Both the position numbers and the translations under genes were made by a program. Shown piece after piece: positions 1 through 12,226 of a stretch of DNA of 64,000 bases (the first letter of the stretch is position 1; every line of letters begins with the position of its first letter). The notes under the pieces are model-generated. The model was not told the origin of the DNA and ran no database searches. It saw nothing but the letters and a program-made list of their open reading frames with translations. The stretch comes from Cryptomeria japonica (taxonomy: Eukaryota; Streptophyta; Pinopsida; Cupressales; Cupressaceae): contig NC_081411.1 in assembly GCF_030272615.1 (NCBI RefSeq), positions 215,310,654-215,374,653 of the forward strand, in the 5' to 3' direction.

Positions 1-1475
1 TTCACCAAAGCATCAACTTTTTCTAGCTTCAATTTTCCATCTTCCACCATATCACATGAACAAAATAAAACTATACATCAGTATGCTTTGTTCTGGCATG
101 GAAAGTGAGATTCTCTACTAACAAAAAAACACTCTAGCTATTAAAATAGATAGAAACTTGTCCTGCATCAAAACCAATATCTGAGAATAATCTCTTAAGC
201 CAAATGACTTATTAAAAGTATGAGTAGTTGTCATATATTTTTCTTCTATAGTGAACAAAACAACTAAATCTTGTCGCTTTCTCATCTATCTCACAAAACT
301 ACCAAGCATCATGAAAGCATATCTTCTGGTGGTTCTTTTTCTACCAATTTCATCTACATAATTCACGTATCCACAAATGCAAAATAAATTTTGAGTTATA
401 GTAGGATAACCATGAAAACACAAGGATTACTCGAAAGTACCGCTCAAATACCCAAACACTCTCTTTATTGCATCCCAATGCACCCTACCAAGATTAGCCA
501 TATACTGACTAAGGACTCCCTCTTCTTGGGAAATATATGGCCTTGTACAAACCATAAAATACATCAAGCTGCCAACAAAAATTATGTAAGGTACTCTAGA
601 CATGTCCTCCATCTCAGTAGGAGATTTTAGACAATCCTCCATAGAAAGCTTTGTGCCCTATAACACTGGGATAACTAACTAGCTACAATATGACATGATA
701 AATCTCTCCAATATAGAGTTAACATAGTTACTCTGGCTCATCCTAAGCTTTTTTCTATCTCCATCTCTAATGATCTCAATACCAAGAATATATCTTCTTG
801 CACCTAGATCTTTCATTTCAAACTATGTTGCTAACTAAGACTTCAAATCTAAAATAATTCTTCTACCATTCCTAATAAACAACATATTATCCACACATAG
901 GACTATAATAAGAACGTGACCATTTTTAGAATTCTAATACAGACAATGTTCAAATTTAGATCTCAAAAATTCCAAAGAAAATAAATAGGTGTTAAACTTT
1001 CGATACCAAATTCTAGGTGACTATTTCAATCCATACAAATATTTCTTTAACTTAAAAACAAGGTTTTCTTTACCTTTCTCAATGAAATGCTCTAGCTATG
1101 ACATGTAAATTTCCTTTTCCAAATCACCAATTCATAAACTATTGAAAGTGATAAAAAGAATCAAATGGATGATAGCTTAGGTATAGGAGAGAATATTTCA
1201 CCATAGTCAATTCCCTCCACCAAAGAATACCCCTTCGCGACCAACTATACCTTATACTTCTCAATACTTCCATCTAGACCCAATTTATTTTTTAATATCC
1301 ATTTATATTTAACGGGTTTTTGTCTTTCAAGAAAAGGTACTAGATCCCATGTAGCATTTTTCTTCAATTTAGCTATCTCTTCATTCATAGCTTCCATCTA
1401 AGAATTTGCATCATGCACACCCATAGCATCTCTAATAGTCCTAAACTCATCGGTGTTAGAAATCAAAGAAAATAT
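1..1475 (-). pseudogene. copia-1 reverse transcriptase and RNase H, broken
   Basis: From about 1460 leftward the minus strand reads an RT start containing ATWDLVPF, a YKWILKNK-like block and EGIDYGEIFSP. The YVDD-box equivalent (LCVDNMLF) lies near 900. The block at 642-427 includes VPYIIFVGSLMYFMVCTRPYI, the usual copia segment after the RT thumb. The last bases of the window encode a GKLKLEKVDALV-like stretch, typical of the RNase H C-terminus. Many stops interrupt the reading and one residue of the usual YVDD box is altered. No functional enzyme is expected. Family identity rests on recognised motifs, not on an alignment. Confidence 0.8.
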
Positions 1476-1699
1476 ACAATTGGAATCAAACATAGAATAT
1501 TTGAGCATTTTTGGTGAATAATAATATATATCAACTCACTGTCTATCATAGGTAGACCTCCTTAATTTCTAGGTTTGAGGTTTTTGTTCTTCTTCAAAAC
1601 TTCCAAAGCTACTTGAGCTCTCCTCATCATCACATCCACTTCAAGCTCATAGTTCTTCTTTCATCTAGGGGTAGAAAGAATTTGAACTACCTCCTTCTA

Positions 1700-2862
1700 T
1701 TTATCTTCTTTCTCTAGCTACAAATCAATAATAGAAAGTTTCAACTCACAAAAGATTAGAATTCTACTATAAAGCACCTTCTCTATAACTAGATCCCAAA
1801 GCTTGTAAAATTTCACACCAACACCACAGTTGATGAAGATACACTTAACCACCTCATTGTCCAATTGTGATCTTTTCTCACTTAACATATGTCCATATGC
1901 CTCATAGCCAAAGAATCTAGGATATCTCAACAAGGGTTTCTTGCCAAACCATGCCTCCATTAGTGTCTTTTCAACTAGTGCCAAAGTAGGAGATATATTA
2001 ATCAAATAATCTGCAATGGCCACATCTTCAACTCAGGACTTCTATTTAATCCTATCACCACTCAACATACTCTTAGCCTTCTCCATTAACATTTTGTCCA
2101 TCCTATTCACAACTACATTTTGTTGTGGGGTGTATGGAGTTGTCTTATGTATTTCAATGCTATGGTCCTTATAGAAATTTTCACATTCTATCAGACAAAA
2201 CTCATTGCATTGTCATTCCTCAAACACTTAATTTTTCTGCTAGTCTAATTTTCAACCAAGGATTTGAATTCCTTAAATCAACTAAAAACTTCATATTTAC
2301 TTCTAAGGAAATACACAAATGTCCTTCTACTATAGTCATTTATGAACAAGATAAAATAAATAGATATAGGTATTAAAGGAACATTAATAGGACCGAACAC
2401 ATTTAAATGAATATAATCTGAAACCCCAAAATACTTATAAAAACTTAAATAAAAAGAAACGCGGTATTTTTTACCATAAACAAATAATTTTCAAAAGTCA
2501 AACTTGAGATTACAATAATCAAGGCCTTCAAAAAGTCTCTTATTTTTCAAGGCTTGAAGACCCTTCTCACCAATGTGACCGAGTCTCCAGTGCCATAACA
2601 TTCTCTTCTTAGTTGGGTGCTTCATCTCCAAAGAATTTGCACCCTTAGGTACCTAGAAAGGATGACCATCAAATGTAGAAACAATATTCTTCTTCTCCAC
2701 TTGATCTAATGGTGATGATGAAGAATCTAAAGCCCTCTTCTTAGATTTTACAGAAGCATTATTGCACCAAACCATGCATGTATCCAGCTTATACAAGGTA
2801 CCAATCTGAACATCCTTAGCAAGCATGATAAAGCATCTTGTCATATTGCATCTAGCTTATAA
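1700..2862 (-). pseudogene. copia-1 integrase and gag-pre-integrase, broken
   Basis: On the minus strand, 2844-2653 encodes a gag-pre-integrase-like block (MLAKDVQIGTLYKLD). Near 2120 a TPQQN motif is followed by VVVNRM. In copia integrases the residue before R here is the catalytic glutamate of the D-D-E triad, and this copy has Asn. The block at 2023-1718 carries the conserved EAWFGKKP and CIFIN-type segments of the integrase C-terminal half. The catalytic change and the stops make it non-functional. Confidence 0.8.
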
Positions 2863-2873
2863 ACACAAAAAAA

Positions 2874-4006
2874 TGGTTTGACACCTACATCTCTATTTTT
2901 AACATGCCTTTCTATCATGCTTTTGGTCTTCACCATTTTTCTATTTTTTGTCATTCTTTCGTCCTGTAATTTAATCATTTTTATTCATTTTCTCATAATT
3001 TTGACCTAAATCAACCTTCTTGATATCTTGATTAAATAAATTTTCTAATTTGTCCCGATTTTATGTTCAATGATATCAATGTGTCACCATTCTAGCTTTA
3101 TGATATCAAATTATCCCCATTTTGATTCCCATTTTGGTCCTATGACATCAATTTATCTCAAAACCTATCCTAATGGCATCAATTTGTCCCAAAACATATC
3201 TTACAACATCATTTTGTCTCAATTTCACGTCTTTTGGTATCAATTCGGTCTCATTTTGGTTCTATGGCATCAATTTGACCTAATCTCTGACCTTTGACAT
3301 TAGTTTGACCTAATTCTCCTTTTAGGGTTTATTAATTAAGCCCCTTTCATGCTAACACATCCCTCTTGGATAAATAAATTTATTATTTATTTATTCTAAT
3401 TCTCCTTTTCACAAATAAATGAATTTTTTTAATTTTCTAGTTAATTAATTTCAAATTAATTAATAAATTAATATTTATTAATTTCTCACTCCATTTCTAC
3501 CTTCAGTTCTAACTCACCTTGTCTCTTTAAGTTTCCCTAATTTTGGCCACTTAACTCTACTTACCATTTATTTCACTCTCTACTTTCAGAACACATTTTT
3601 ATTTTCATTCCACTTAACTCATCCTCTCTTCCAATCTTGTCCATTGATTCAAATTAATCCCGTCCAACCATTTGGTCCTTGAATCCTATAAACTGAGCTC
3701 TTTTTTCTCATTCTAGGAAGTACATTATAGAATATCATCGCAATCACACTTCTTAATCATCTTGTTTTATATCATAACTACACTCACCTAATAGAGAGCT
3801 ACACACCATTAGAGGAGAAAGAAAGAGCAATGAAGCCATGTAAAAGGGATGAATTGTTGGTGGAATCATTTTGAATTCATGTTGTTTGTTTGTATTTCAT
3901 TTTGATGTCTTTTTTGGTTTAATTAGGATTAGTATGTTCATGATATTTTTTTTGTGCCTGGCTTATTATATCATGCTTGTTTTTAACCGGTTTACTAGTC
4001 GACACA
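2874..4006 (+). mobile_element. Probable solo LTR inserted in copia-1
   Basis: Copia coding sequence stops near 4007 (GVQVVFL on the minus strand) and resumes near 2860 (the MTR-type start of gag-pre-integrase), so about 1.13 kb is inserted. The insert begins TGGTTTGACACCTAC, which resembles the TGTAGACACCTAAA start of the gypsy-4 LTR at 46965. Like that LTR it has an AT-rich zone with AAATAAATTTATTATTTATTT-type palindromes (3370-3480), and it has a TATA-like sequence near 3688. It contains no coding domains. Its ends, orientation and target duplication could not be fixed by eye, so the solo-LTR call is an inference. Confidence 0.5.
3060..3310 (+). repeat. Degenerate tandem repeat of a GACATCAATTTG-type unit
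   Basis: About seven imperfect units of roughly 30-38 bp follow one another, each with a core close to ATGGCATCAATTTG followed by TCCCAAAA or TCTCAATT. The units have diverged strongly, which suggests an old local expansion inside the inserted element. Confidence 0.6.
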
Positions 4007-4743
4007 CCTTACAAGAAAACAACCTGCACACCCACATCACTCAACTTGCTGATTAAAAGTAAGCCTGCATCAAACCAAGGATATGTTGAACACTATCAAT
4101 CCCCTTCACTCTACCATCAAGGAATTCAATCTAGAATCTTCTATGGCGAACAAACTTCAAGTGAGAGTCATTACCCAAATAAACCTTCCCACAATCAAAG
4201 TCTTCGTAATTAAAAAACCAACCTCTGTGAGAGGTCATGTGGAAAGAGGCATCTAAATCTATCAACCACATATATTTTGATGTATATGTTGTCAAGGCTA
4301 CGAAAAAAGAATCTACTTCATCGTGAGAGGATTTATCAAAGTCACAATCAAAGAAATACTTTTTACCTTTCTTTTTCTTCTCCTCCTTGCACTCTTTTTT
4401 AGAAATGATCAGATTTGCCATAGATCTAACATTTTGCCTTAGATGTTTTACTAGGAGACTTAGATCTACCCAGAGATTTTAATTTACCCTTCTTATCCTT
4501 CTTCTTGCCATTTTTAATCGTTCTACTACAAGCAACCAAAGCATGCTTAGAAATCTCATGGACATTCAGAACCACTAAATCAGTTAGATAAAGCCTTATC
4601 AAACCCTTGTCTTTCCAATTAATTTTATCCTGATTATCTTGTGATGTATTTTGAGGTTTTAGCAAAGAAACCTCAATCCATATATCTCTATCGATGAGTA
4701 TGTCCTCCATTTTGAGTTTCAACAACTCAAAAGAAAATTCCAT
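4007..4743 (-). pseudogene. copia-1 gag C-terminus and protease, broken
   Basis: The minus-strand frame 4743-4426 is a Lys-rich gag tail rich in KKDKKGK and SPSKTSK. The frame 4421-4131 reads KYMWLIDLDASFHMTSHRGW and then YLGNDSHLK. This is the copia aspartic protease region, where family members normally have D-S/T-G-A and this copy has DLDA. A frame break separates the two blocks, and a stop follows the protease segment before the insertion point. Confidence 0.8.
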
Positions 4744-4890
4744 TAAATTTATCCATCTCTATTTCTGGTAGATGTGCTTGCCATATGAAAGCTATAACAA
4801 GGTTATGAAATCTTCCTCTACAAAACTCACACTAAAACTAGATCAGAATAGAAAAACCCATCAACCCAACAATAATAGCAAAGTTGACTA

Positions 4891-4905
4891 GGCTCTAATA
4901 ACAAT
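4891..4905 (-). other. copia-1 primer-binding-like site
   Basis: The plus strand reads GGCTCTAATAACAATT. Its complement is close to the TTGGTATCAGAGCC primer-binding sequence complementary to initiator tRNA-Met that most plant copia elements use. Its position just 5' of the gag frame fits. Two or three bases are mutated. Confidence 0.6.
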
Positions 4906-5067
4906 TGAAATGATGCCAAAGTAGAGAATAGCTGTTCCAAATGCTAAATCCAACAAGAGAAATGATGCAAAAAAATTCTTACAAACTTTAATCTATTCCA
5001 AATTAAATAAACACATATAAAAATATATTTAATCATGTCATTTGACTTAGAAATATTCTACAAATAT

Positions 5068-5340
5068 TGTTGGAGAAAATTATATACTTAACATTCATTT
5101 GCTTATTGTACAAATAAGAGTAGGAGATACTAGCCAATGTTCATTTGCTTATGAATTGAATTTGTTAGTGGTGTTGGCAGGAAGAGTCTTTATGGTGTTC
5201 ACATTAGAAAATCAAATGTCCATAAATCACAGTTAATTGAAACTTTTTATTTAATGAGAATGTGATGTGTTTATATAATGTTACAATCATCTTCAATAGA
5301 TATTATTATATAATTTTGTTTTTATCTAGTTTTTTCTTTA
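5068..5340 (+). pseudogene. Relic of a BAHD-gene 3' UTR
   Basis: This stretch aligns by eye with the 3' UTR of the intact acyltransferase gene (about 23310-23560). Shared blocks include GAATTGAATTT, TGTTGGCAG followed by AAGAG, TTTATGGTGTTCA, a TGAATCACAG/TAAATCACAG block and AATCATCTTCAAT, in the same order and spacing. No matching coding sequence remains to its left, because copia-1 occupies that position. The reading is that a second BAHD copy once lay here and lost its coding part. No exact identity was computed. Confidence 0.65.
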
Positions 5341-5409
5341 TGTTGCTGTTAATTTCATAATTTTATGATCTATTAGTTTAGAAAGTACAAGTGCTAACAA
5401 TATCTTTCA

Positions 5410-5625
5410 TTTGGTGCGGTTGATGTATTGAAAGGATTGGCGAATGAACATTGGGTTGCAGTAGGGCTTTTAACGATAGCTAATGATTTCTAAAGATTCG
5501 ACAACATTTCAGCAAATGACAGAGAATGCATAGACCACCTTAAACAGATGAAGGATATCAACGCTGATTTGCACAAAGAGATTTTAATGTTCAAGCTGAT
5601 TAACTTGATTGTCCCTTTCCAACAG
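5410..5625 (+). pseudogene. Exon-like fragment of an unrecognised gene
   Basis: One frame reads FGAVDVLKGLANEHWVAVG, then about 50 more residues that include SANDRECIDHLKQMKD. It is broken once by TAA near 5491 and ends at a CAG|GT donor-like junction at 5625/5626. The even mix of hydrophobic and charged residues looks like former coding sequence rather than chance. I do not recognise the family with confidence. It follows the BAHD 3' UTR relic by about 70 bp. Confidence 0.4.
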
Positions 5626-7190
5626 GTTCTCACCTCCATTTTTAATGAAATTCTTCAACACCACCCGAGTTCTAGTTTTAATTTCTTCTAGTTCTTAACT
5701 TTTTCTTTGGCTACATTTATTTTTCTAACTTAACTATTAGTACCTCGAACATCCATCACCATATAATTTTTCCTGATAAACATTTTAGTTCTACTAGTTG
5801 TAATACTCCAGGAGTTTTCCTTTACCTCTGGATTAGTCAACCCACAATCCGTCGCTATCTCTTTCATTTCTCCCTAAATAAAAGTTCTTTTACGCCAGAA
5901 TTCCACCCATTAGCATCTTCAAAGGTTGGCTCGAATTTTCAATAGCTTCAAGAGGTACTATTGCTTTTGCTCCTTAACAATCCCTACATGTATATTTCGC
6001 TTGCACTTGAGCTGTAAAGCCGTCAACTAAGGCAGGATAGGGATCTGATCTTCTCTACCAATGACAATCTGATCTACTACCTTCGAGGTTTCCCTTTTAT
6101 TTAGGGGCTAGGGAAATTTTGAACTAGCTTCACCTACTCCTTTATCATCACTTTGTACTACCCCTCCAATAGCAACTAGAGCCTTTGAAGTAGGATTGTC
6201 CAACTTATATGGAGAGAGAGCGATAAGGGGGCTTATGTTGAGAAGTGCTTGAATCCCCAACTCCTCTATTTGTGTAATATATAGCCATATGCCAAATTTT
6301 CTGGCACTCAAAGAAACAAATAGAAAGACCTTTATAGTCTAGTTCTTATATAGCTTCTCCCAAAACAGAATTTAAACTAATAGAATGCCTTATTGATTTG
6401 CTAGTATCGATGTTGACATAGGTTTTGGTATATGAAGCCTTTCATCATCTATTAATGACATGATAATTGTATTGATAAATCGCTAATGAATCAACAATTA
6501 AATGAAAGATCTGTTCAATCCAGATCTTCATGAGTAGCTTATAAATCATGATGCACAAAGAGGCATCTTAGATTAGTTCTTTATGAGGATAAAAGTTGGG
6601 GGATCATGCGCGTAGGTAGAGTCCACCACTACCCATGAACCAAGAGTCACCCTTCAGAATGTTATCCCTTTCGATATCAATATAAAAAATAATCTACAAG
6701 AACCATAATGCCAAGAAACTAACCTCTGAATTAAACCCCTACCATTTCTGACTTATCCAACCTTTGATTCTGTCGATCGTTGACCAAATGCCCATAAATT
6801 TGACGCTTATTATAATTTTTCCTAGATTTTCTATTCTTGAGTGGAATAGATTATTTGAGATCTCAATACATGAGATATCATCACACAAGGACATTCAAAT
6901 TCTTAGCTGAGAATTTGAAGGCGAAAACCGTGTTGGGGCCTAATTCAATACTAGACATACACTTGTGTATGGAATCCTCCAAGATTTGAATGTTGAAATA
7001 TCTCTTCACCTTCTTAATTTCTCTTCCTAGTTTCTCCTCTAGCCTAGTACTCCTTTCACTAAGCTTTCCCCTCAAGTTTATCTTTATCCATAGGCTATAT
7101 ACTATCATTTATGTAGAACTCATTTAATTTCTTATATATTGACATTTTATTGTTAAGAAGTCACTCAATATAAAGAAGTCTCTTTGCATA
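5626..7190. other. Intergenic, no supportable gene
   Basis: Only short frames occur (for example minus-strand frames near 6108-6311 and 6881-7108), with no recognisable motif. Nothing else stands out. Confidence 0.5.
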
Positions 7191-8700
7191 TTACAATAAG
7201 ATGTTGTTATTAGACAAAGTGGGATGGGCCCAAACCCTTACATAATAGGCAAATAGGCAAACAAGAGGGAGGAACTCACAAGTAAGGAGACCACCAAAAC
7301 CAAAAAAGAGGAGACCCTTTTTTGAGAGAGATAATTTTGATTTGAGCAACTAACCGATGGGAACAAGGGTCCTTACCTTGCAAGAGATTCACATATTAAA
7401 AATAGAGGGAATTAGGAAAGAAACCTCAACCATCTTCTTGCAAAACCCATTTGCACTAAAACCAAATTAACCAAGGGAAAAATCAACTAACAGTGGATTT
7501 CTAAAGGCATCCGATAACCTTTTACTTAAGGGATCCCCTTAAACAAAACCTTTCACAAACAAGGAAGGAAACCACATAGATTTGGAGCCACTAAAAAACA
7601 TTGTGATAGTAGAATAACCTATCCCTTCTAGAAAACACTAAACAATGTAACCAAAGAATGGACTAGTACAAAAAAAACTTATTGTTTTGAAAGGAACCCC
7701 TAAACCTTTAACTTGTAGAAATCCCTGCAAACAAAGCATCTTGAACCACCTCAATAGGTCCAATATCAAAAATACCACTAAGAACCAAAAATCTTGAAGG
7801 AGTCCCTAGAAGCCTGGATCCTAGATAATCCCTTCCTAACCTCCGAAGGGGAGACCTAGATGGTATGACCTCTATAGGACACATGAGAGGACAAAGGGAG
7901 AAGGGGGGAAATACAAAGACCCAAGAAAAAAACAAGATCCACCAAAAGAAGCTAGAAATCACCACAAAAGTAGGCATAAAGAAAGCAAATCCCTCTCTAG
8001 TTATTCACCTACAAGGTAACCAACCTTTAGCATGCATCCAAAGGAAACCTGCTATTACTAGCAAAGATCCAACTCCAAAATGAATGTGGTCTTCCTCATA
8101 AAAATCCATATTCATCACAACTCACAATCTCTCTTCACAAAGGAAAGCACAAGTGTTGAAACCTTAGCTCTCATGAGCGAAAGGAGAGTATTAACAAATC
8201 TCTTAGCCCAACCAACTATAAGGCAAAGGCTAACAACCCCAACCCAAAGAAAAAAGGCAGAGATAGCCTTGTGTAAATTATGGGTTCCCCATGAAACCTA
8301 CCAGTGAAAAGGAGGAGAGACCACCATCAAAATGAGTCCCTTAGAAAATCAAAGGGCACCACCAATATGATGCCCAAAAATAGAGCACAAACTGCACACA
8401 AAAAACTTGAACTGCAATAGGGAATCACCTTCACGAAATACCCTAGGGAAAAGACCAAAATCCTACAAAATACCACCCCACCATGTTTATGGCACTATTG
8501 GAGCTCACCATCCCAAATCCCACTCAAGGATTGTATGAAAGAGGGAAAAGACCCAAAGCATGGTACACAAAGCTAGACAACACACCTAATCCATGCCATC
8601 CACTTCATCCTCACCTCCATCCTTCAAATCACCTACCTTAGAGGCATCACCTGAAACCCTAGCTGAGATCTCCATCACCATTTCTAAGAAATTATTTAGT
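7191..8700. other. A/C-rich segment of unknown origin
   Basis: The base composition changes here. The plus strand becomes rich in A and C, with many CCACCA- and AAACC-like words and little of the surrounding AT-rich texture. Such sequence would fit an untranslated or first-ORF region of a LINE on the minus strand, but I see no LINE protein motif, so this remains a guess. Short frames on both strands (7708-7977 minus, 7865-8083 plus) are not supported. Confidence 0.3.
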
Positions 8701-9300
8701 TAAGCTTTAAATTATGAAATAATTTTTCATTGATATAGCATGAATAAAGTATAATACACTAATGTGTTTAATTATTTTTTAATGTCATTTATTTAGATTC
8801 TTGAAGGCATATGATTTTTAAATATCAATAAATATGTCATTATTTCCTATGCCAGGCTAATTATTAGTTTAAATATTTATTGATCCCGAGTACTATGAGA
8901 AGAACTTCAATTTTTAGAATTTTATACCAATATATTTAGTCGGCAAGTTGTGATTGTGTCCTATTATTACCATTCTTATTACCATGCTTAAGTTCCATTG
9001 CTAATTTTTGGTGTAAAATAAATATGCATTACAAATAATAAGGTTATCAAAAACCATTGAGTCTAAATGAAGTAAGTATGATGATAGTAAACATAAATTT
9101 TTCTAACTCTTAAGAGTGTTATAGGATTTAGGTTGCATTTATGGGCTTTTGGATTGAAATACTAGTTATTTGAATACCCTATAGATTTCTATGAGATGTA
9201 GACTTACTATAAATTTGTTACCTTATACACACTATTATTGATACATCTCTGGTGAATGGGTTGTGAATGTAGAGTTTCATGAATAAATATTGTCTCCTAG

Positions 9301-9388
9301 TGCATTAAGGTATGCTTAAATAAATAAATAAGTGATCCCAATATTGCATTAAGGTATGCTTAAATAGAGAAATAAGAGATCCCAACAT
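9301..9388 (+). repeat. Two-copy 44-bp tandem repeat
   Basis: TGCATTAAGGTATGCTTAAA starts at 9301 and again at 9345. The rest of each unit (ending GATCCCAA plus a few bases) also matches, with a few substitutions. Confidence 0.8.
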
Positions 9389-9909
9389 TGTAAGATAGTT
9401 CCTAAGGTGTGTTGTTGAGCTAGTAAAATAAAACCCTATATGGCTTTACATCAAGATATAACTATTGGATGTGATTATTATTACAATAATGTTTCTTGAT
9501 GTTTATGCATCCATAATGGAATAGTATCCTGATAGAATGATAAGTATGGTTTGTACAAACAAATAGAAATCCTTGTCAAGTAATCAACCCAAGCTCTATG
9601 TCAAGGAGACAACCTATAGGATATTTTGGGATGTATATGTTGAATTAGGAATAAAAAATTTAGGGAGGTTTTATTTGAGATCTCAATATCCTTGAATAGA
9701 AGTTTCATTGTATAGGTTTGCTAAATTGGGAATACGACCATCTTTCCCTCCATAAGCACTATTAATAGTTGACAATTAGTAAAAGGAATCCTTTTTGGGT
9801 AATGATTAAAATCTAATTTTATTGAATAATATTGATAGGAAGAGGGTATTAATGTAAGTTGAGCATATATGTGTAGGCAAATGGTTATGTGTATATTTAT
9901 GTGTGTATA

Positions 9910-10010
9910 TATATATTATCATCTATCTTGTTAGTCTCCATATAAAATTATCATATGAGTTGATACATATACATATAATCATCTATCTTGTTAGACTCAA
10001 TATAAGATGA
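9910..10010 (+). repeat. Two-copy 60-bp repeat beside TA-rich simple sequence
   Basis: ATCATCTATCTTGTTAG occurs at 9918 and 9978, followed in both copies by a similar CTCCATATAA/CTCAATATAA stretch. It is flanked by TATATA- and CACACA-type simple sequence. Confidence 0.7.
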
Positions 10011-10427
10011 TATAATAATTTTCATATTTGTTGTTACAAACATATGTGCACACACACATAATATGACAATCACTCATGCCAATTATTTATTTGAGTTTAG
10101 GGCTAGTTTGTGATATCCAAATACATTAGATTTTGCTATTTATTTGTTAGTATCTTCATCCATTTTTTTAACCCTTGTAGATTAGATAGTTATAGAGAAA
10201 TCTAAATTTTTTATAAGAGAATCAAAGTATTATAATTCAAATTTTGAAAAAAAGATAAGGATTTTAGTCAAGGATATTATCAAGGCCAAGTGTACCCTTG
10301 AAGGATCACTTGCATCTCTTCATTCTCGTATTTCTCATTAGCTAGGTCTATCCCACTCTTTTGTTGGAAATATCTATAATATTATCAATGTGAATATTTC
10401 TAAGAACGTGAAAAGGTTCAAGGTAAC

Positions 10428-10614
10428 TGGTTTCATCAACCTCGAGGTTTCTTCAAAATCCATTATGATGGATTAACAATGAGTAACTAAAGGGTAGTTG
10501 GGATTGGTGGGATAGGTAATGATACTCAAGGTTTAGCTTGTTTATTTACCATTACTTATATGAAATACTTTACTAATAATAAAAAGGACGCTTGTGTTTC
10601 TTTGTGGCTTTGAC
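10428..10614 (+). pseudogene. LINE RNase H domain relic
   Basis: The frame from 10428 reads WFHQPRGFFKIHYDG, then after a stop RVVGIGGIGNDTQG and YFTNN. This is the start of the RNase H domain that plant L1-type LINEs carry after the reverse transcriptase (a W-P-P-G-FFK-N-DG block, a G-x-GG block and a TNN block). One stop interrupts the first 25 codons and the catalytic acidic positions after TNN are not readable. It is a truncated 3' fragment. Confidence 0.65.
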
Positions 10615-12221
10615 TAGAAAGATAATGAATTTGGATGGAAAAGTATTTTTATGAGATATATTCTAGAATTTCTGTTTTTCTTTCGAATAAAGGAATTTCC
10701 AATAAGTTTTCATAGAAATTCAATTCTTTAGATGAGTAGATTCAATATTTTGTTCTTTAAATTGATTCAATTTCATTTGTCCAACTTCCAAGGAAATAGA
10801 TATACATTCATTATGAATGGGTGGCAAGGCGGGACAAGAGTCTCTAGTGTTTCAACAATAGTTGGGGATGCTGATTTCGATGAAGATGAAGATAGTGATG
10901 ATCTTCTCCTTGCTACTCAAAATTTTTCTAGTGTGTTGGTGTTCTAGCCTTGGCTTGTGTAGAATATCCAGGGTTACCTTGTCTTGTACCCTTCTTCAAT
11001 GGCTCCTGGGATTCTTGTGTGGGGGTCCTTTTCCCTGTCGTTATAGACCTTTAATATGGTGTCCTTTGGGAGGCCCTCTGATGTATTGTATGTGGTAGGA
11101 TTTCTAGTTTGTTGTTGCTGGTATCAGTTCTGTGCTTGTTGTAGGGCCTTGGTTCATTCTCCTTCTTCTAGACTCCTACTCATCAACTTCCCTATTTTGG
11201 GGGGGCAAATCTTCTTGGAGCTGAATTGGTGTTGTGTTTTCTACTCCATGGGAGGTTCTTTCCTGATACCTTCCATATTAAGGTGGTAGGTTTTAGGATG
11301 GACTCTCCTACAACCTCTCGTGACCCCTTTATGGTGGACATTTCCTATCTCCTGGCTGATTTTGGGGCTATTGAGGTGACTCTATTGCTTGTGAGTGCAA
11401 TATTTTTTGCAGTTGTGGGTCTTGTTGCCCTTCCTTCTATGGATTCAAGTGATCTCTATTCCTTTTTTGACAAGGGCTTGAAGGATGATGTGGTCATTAC
11501 TTTCTAAGCTTCCTTTGGGTTTCCTCCTTAGGCTGAGTGAATTGTGGGTAATATGTTTGATGCACCTCAAGTTTTCATGGTTTTTTATTTCGAGTGGTGC
11601 TATTTTATTGCATAATTTTCTTTCCCTTCATGTCCTACGTGCTCTTGTCTCTCTTATTGAGGTGGAGGGGGTCTGGTCGGGTATCTTGGTGTTTATGTTT
11701 CTGCATCATAAATTTTCTTCAGATCTTCCTATAGAGGTGATACTATTTTATATTGAGGTGAAGATGGTTTTTAATGGAGAATTTGTGTGATGTTTCTTAG
11801 GGGATTTCAATGCCCCTTTTTTTGGCTACAAGGAAGCTATTGTTGTCCCTTTCTCTTCCCTTTGTATGTTGTATCATTTACATGTGGAGATATTGAAAGA
11901 TAAGGAGAACTTCATTTTGGATACTTTCAAGATTAAGGTTATGTGAGCCTTTCACAACCCTATGTCTATGTATCTCCAAGTTATGGGAACCTCATCAAAA
12001 ACCATGGTTTCACATTATGGGAACCTTGTGAAACCCTTGGTTCAAGTTATGAATGCCTTACAAAACCCTTTTGCTATGTTCCTTTGATGTCTCTTGTTTG
12101 ATGGCTTTGATCTCTTTCGTGGATTAGCCAATTCTTTCATGTTTATTCTCTAGTTTTGGGTTGTAGGTTGGTTATTGTTAGTCTATGTCATTTCTTATTG
12201 CAAAATGCTCTGTTTGTGTGT
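10615..12221 (+). other. G/T-rich segment without a supported gene; host sequence of copia-2
   Basis: Several short overlapping plus-strand frames run through this stretch and none has a firm motif. A CFLGDFNAPF-like string at about 11790-11819 recalls the GDFN motif of LINE endonucleases, but too little surrounds it for a call. The segment continues on the other side of copia-2 at 19332. Confidence 0.35.
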
Positions 12222-12226
12222 TTTGG
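12222..12226 (+). other. Target-site duplication TTTGG, left copy
   Basis: TTTGG directly precedes the left LTR and is repeated exactly at 19327-19331 after the right LTR. Five base pairs is the usual copia duplication length. Confidence 0.9.

Larger units (their letters stand above)
1..5067 (-). mobile_element. copia-1: decayed Ty1/copia retrotransposon, left end outside window
   Basis: Read on the minus strand from 4743 down to 1, the order is gag tail, protease region, gag-pre-integrase, integrase, reverse transcriptase and RNase H, which is the Ty1/copia order. A primer-binding-like site lies at 4891-4905, so the 5' LTR should start just to its right. Similarity to a host gene 3' UTR begins near 5068, leaving at most about 160 bp for that LTR. 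RNase H is still being read at base 1, so the 3' LTR is beyond the left edge. Stops and frameshifts occur in every domain. A separate element, probably a solo LTR, interrupts it at about 2874-4006. The copia assignment is firm; the outer limits are approximate. Confidence 0.85.
8701..10427. other. AT-rich intergenic DNA with short tandem duplications
   Basis: No gene is seen. Two local duplications are present (9301-9388 and about 9910-10010, listed separately). Confidence 0.5.

Noticed and set aside
11780-11830. GDFNAPF string suggesting a LINE endonuclease
   Set aside because: No other endonuclease motif in the expected order, and a stop just before it.
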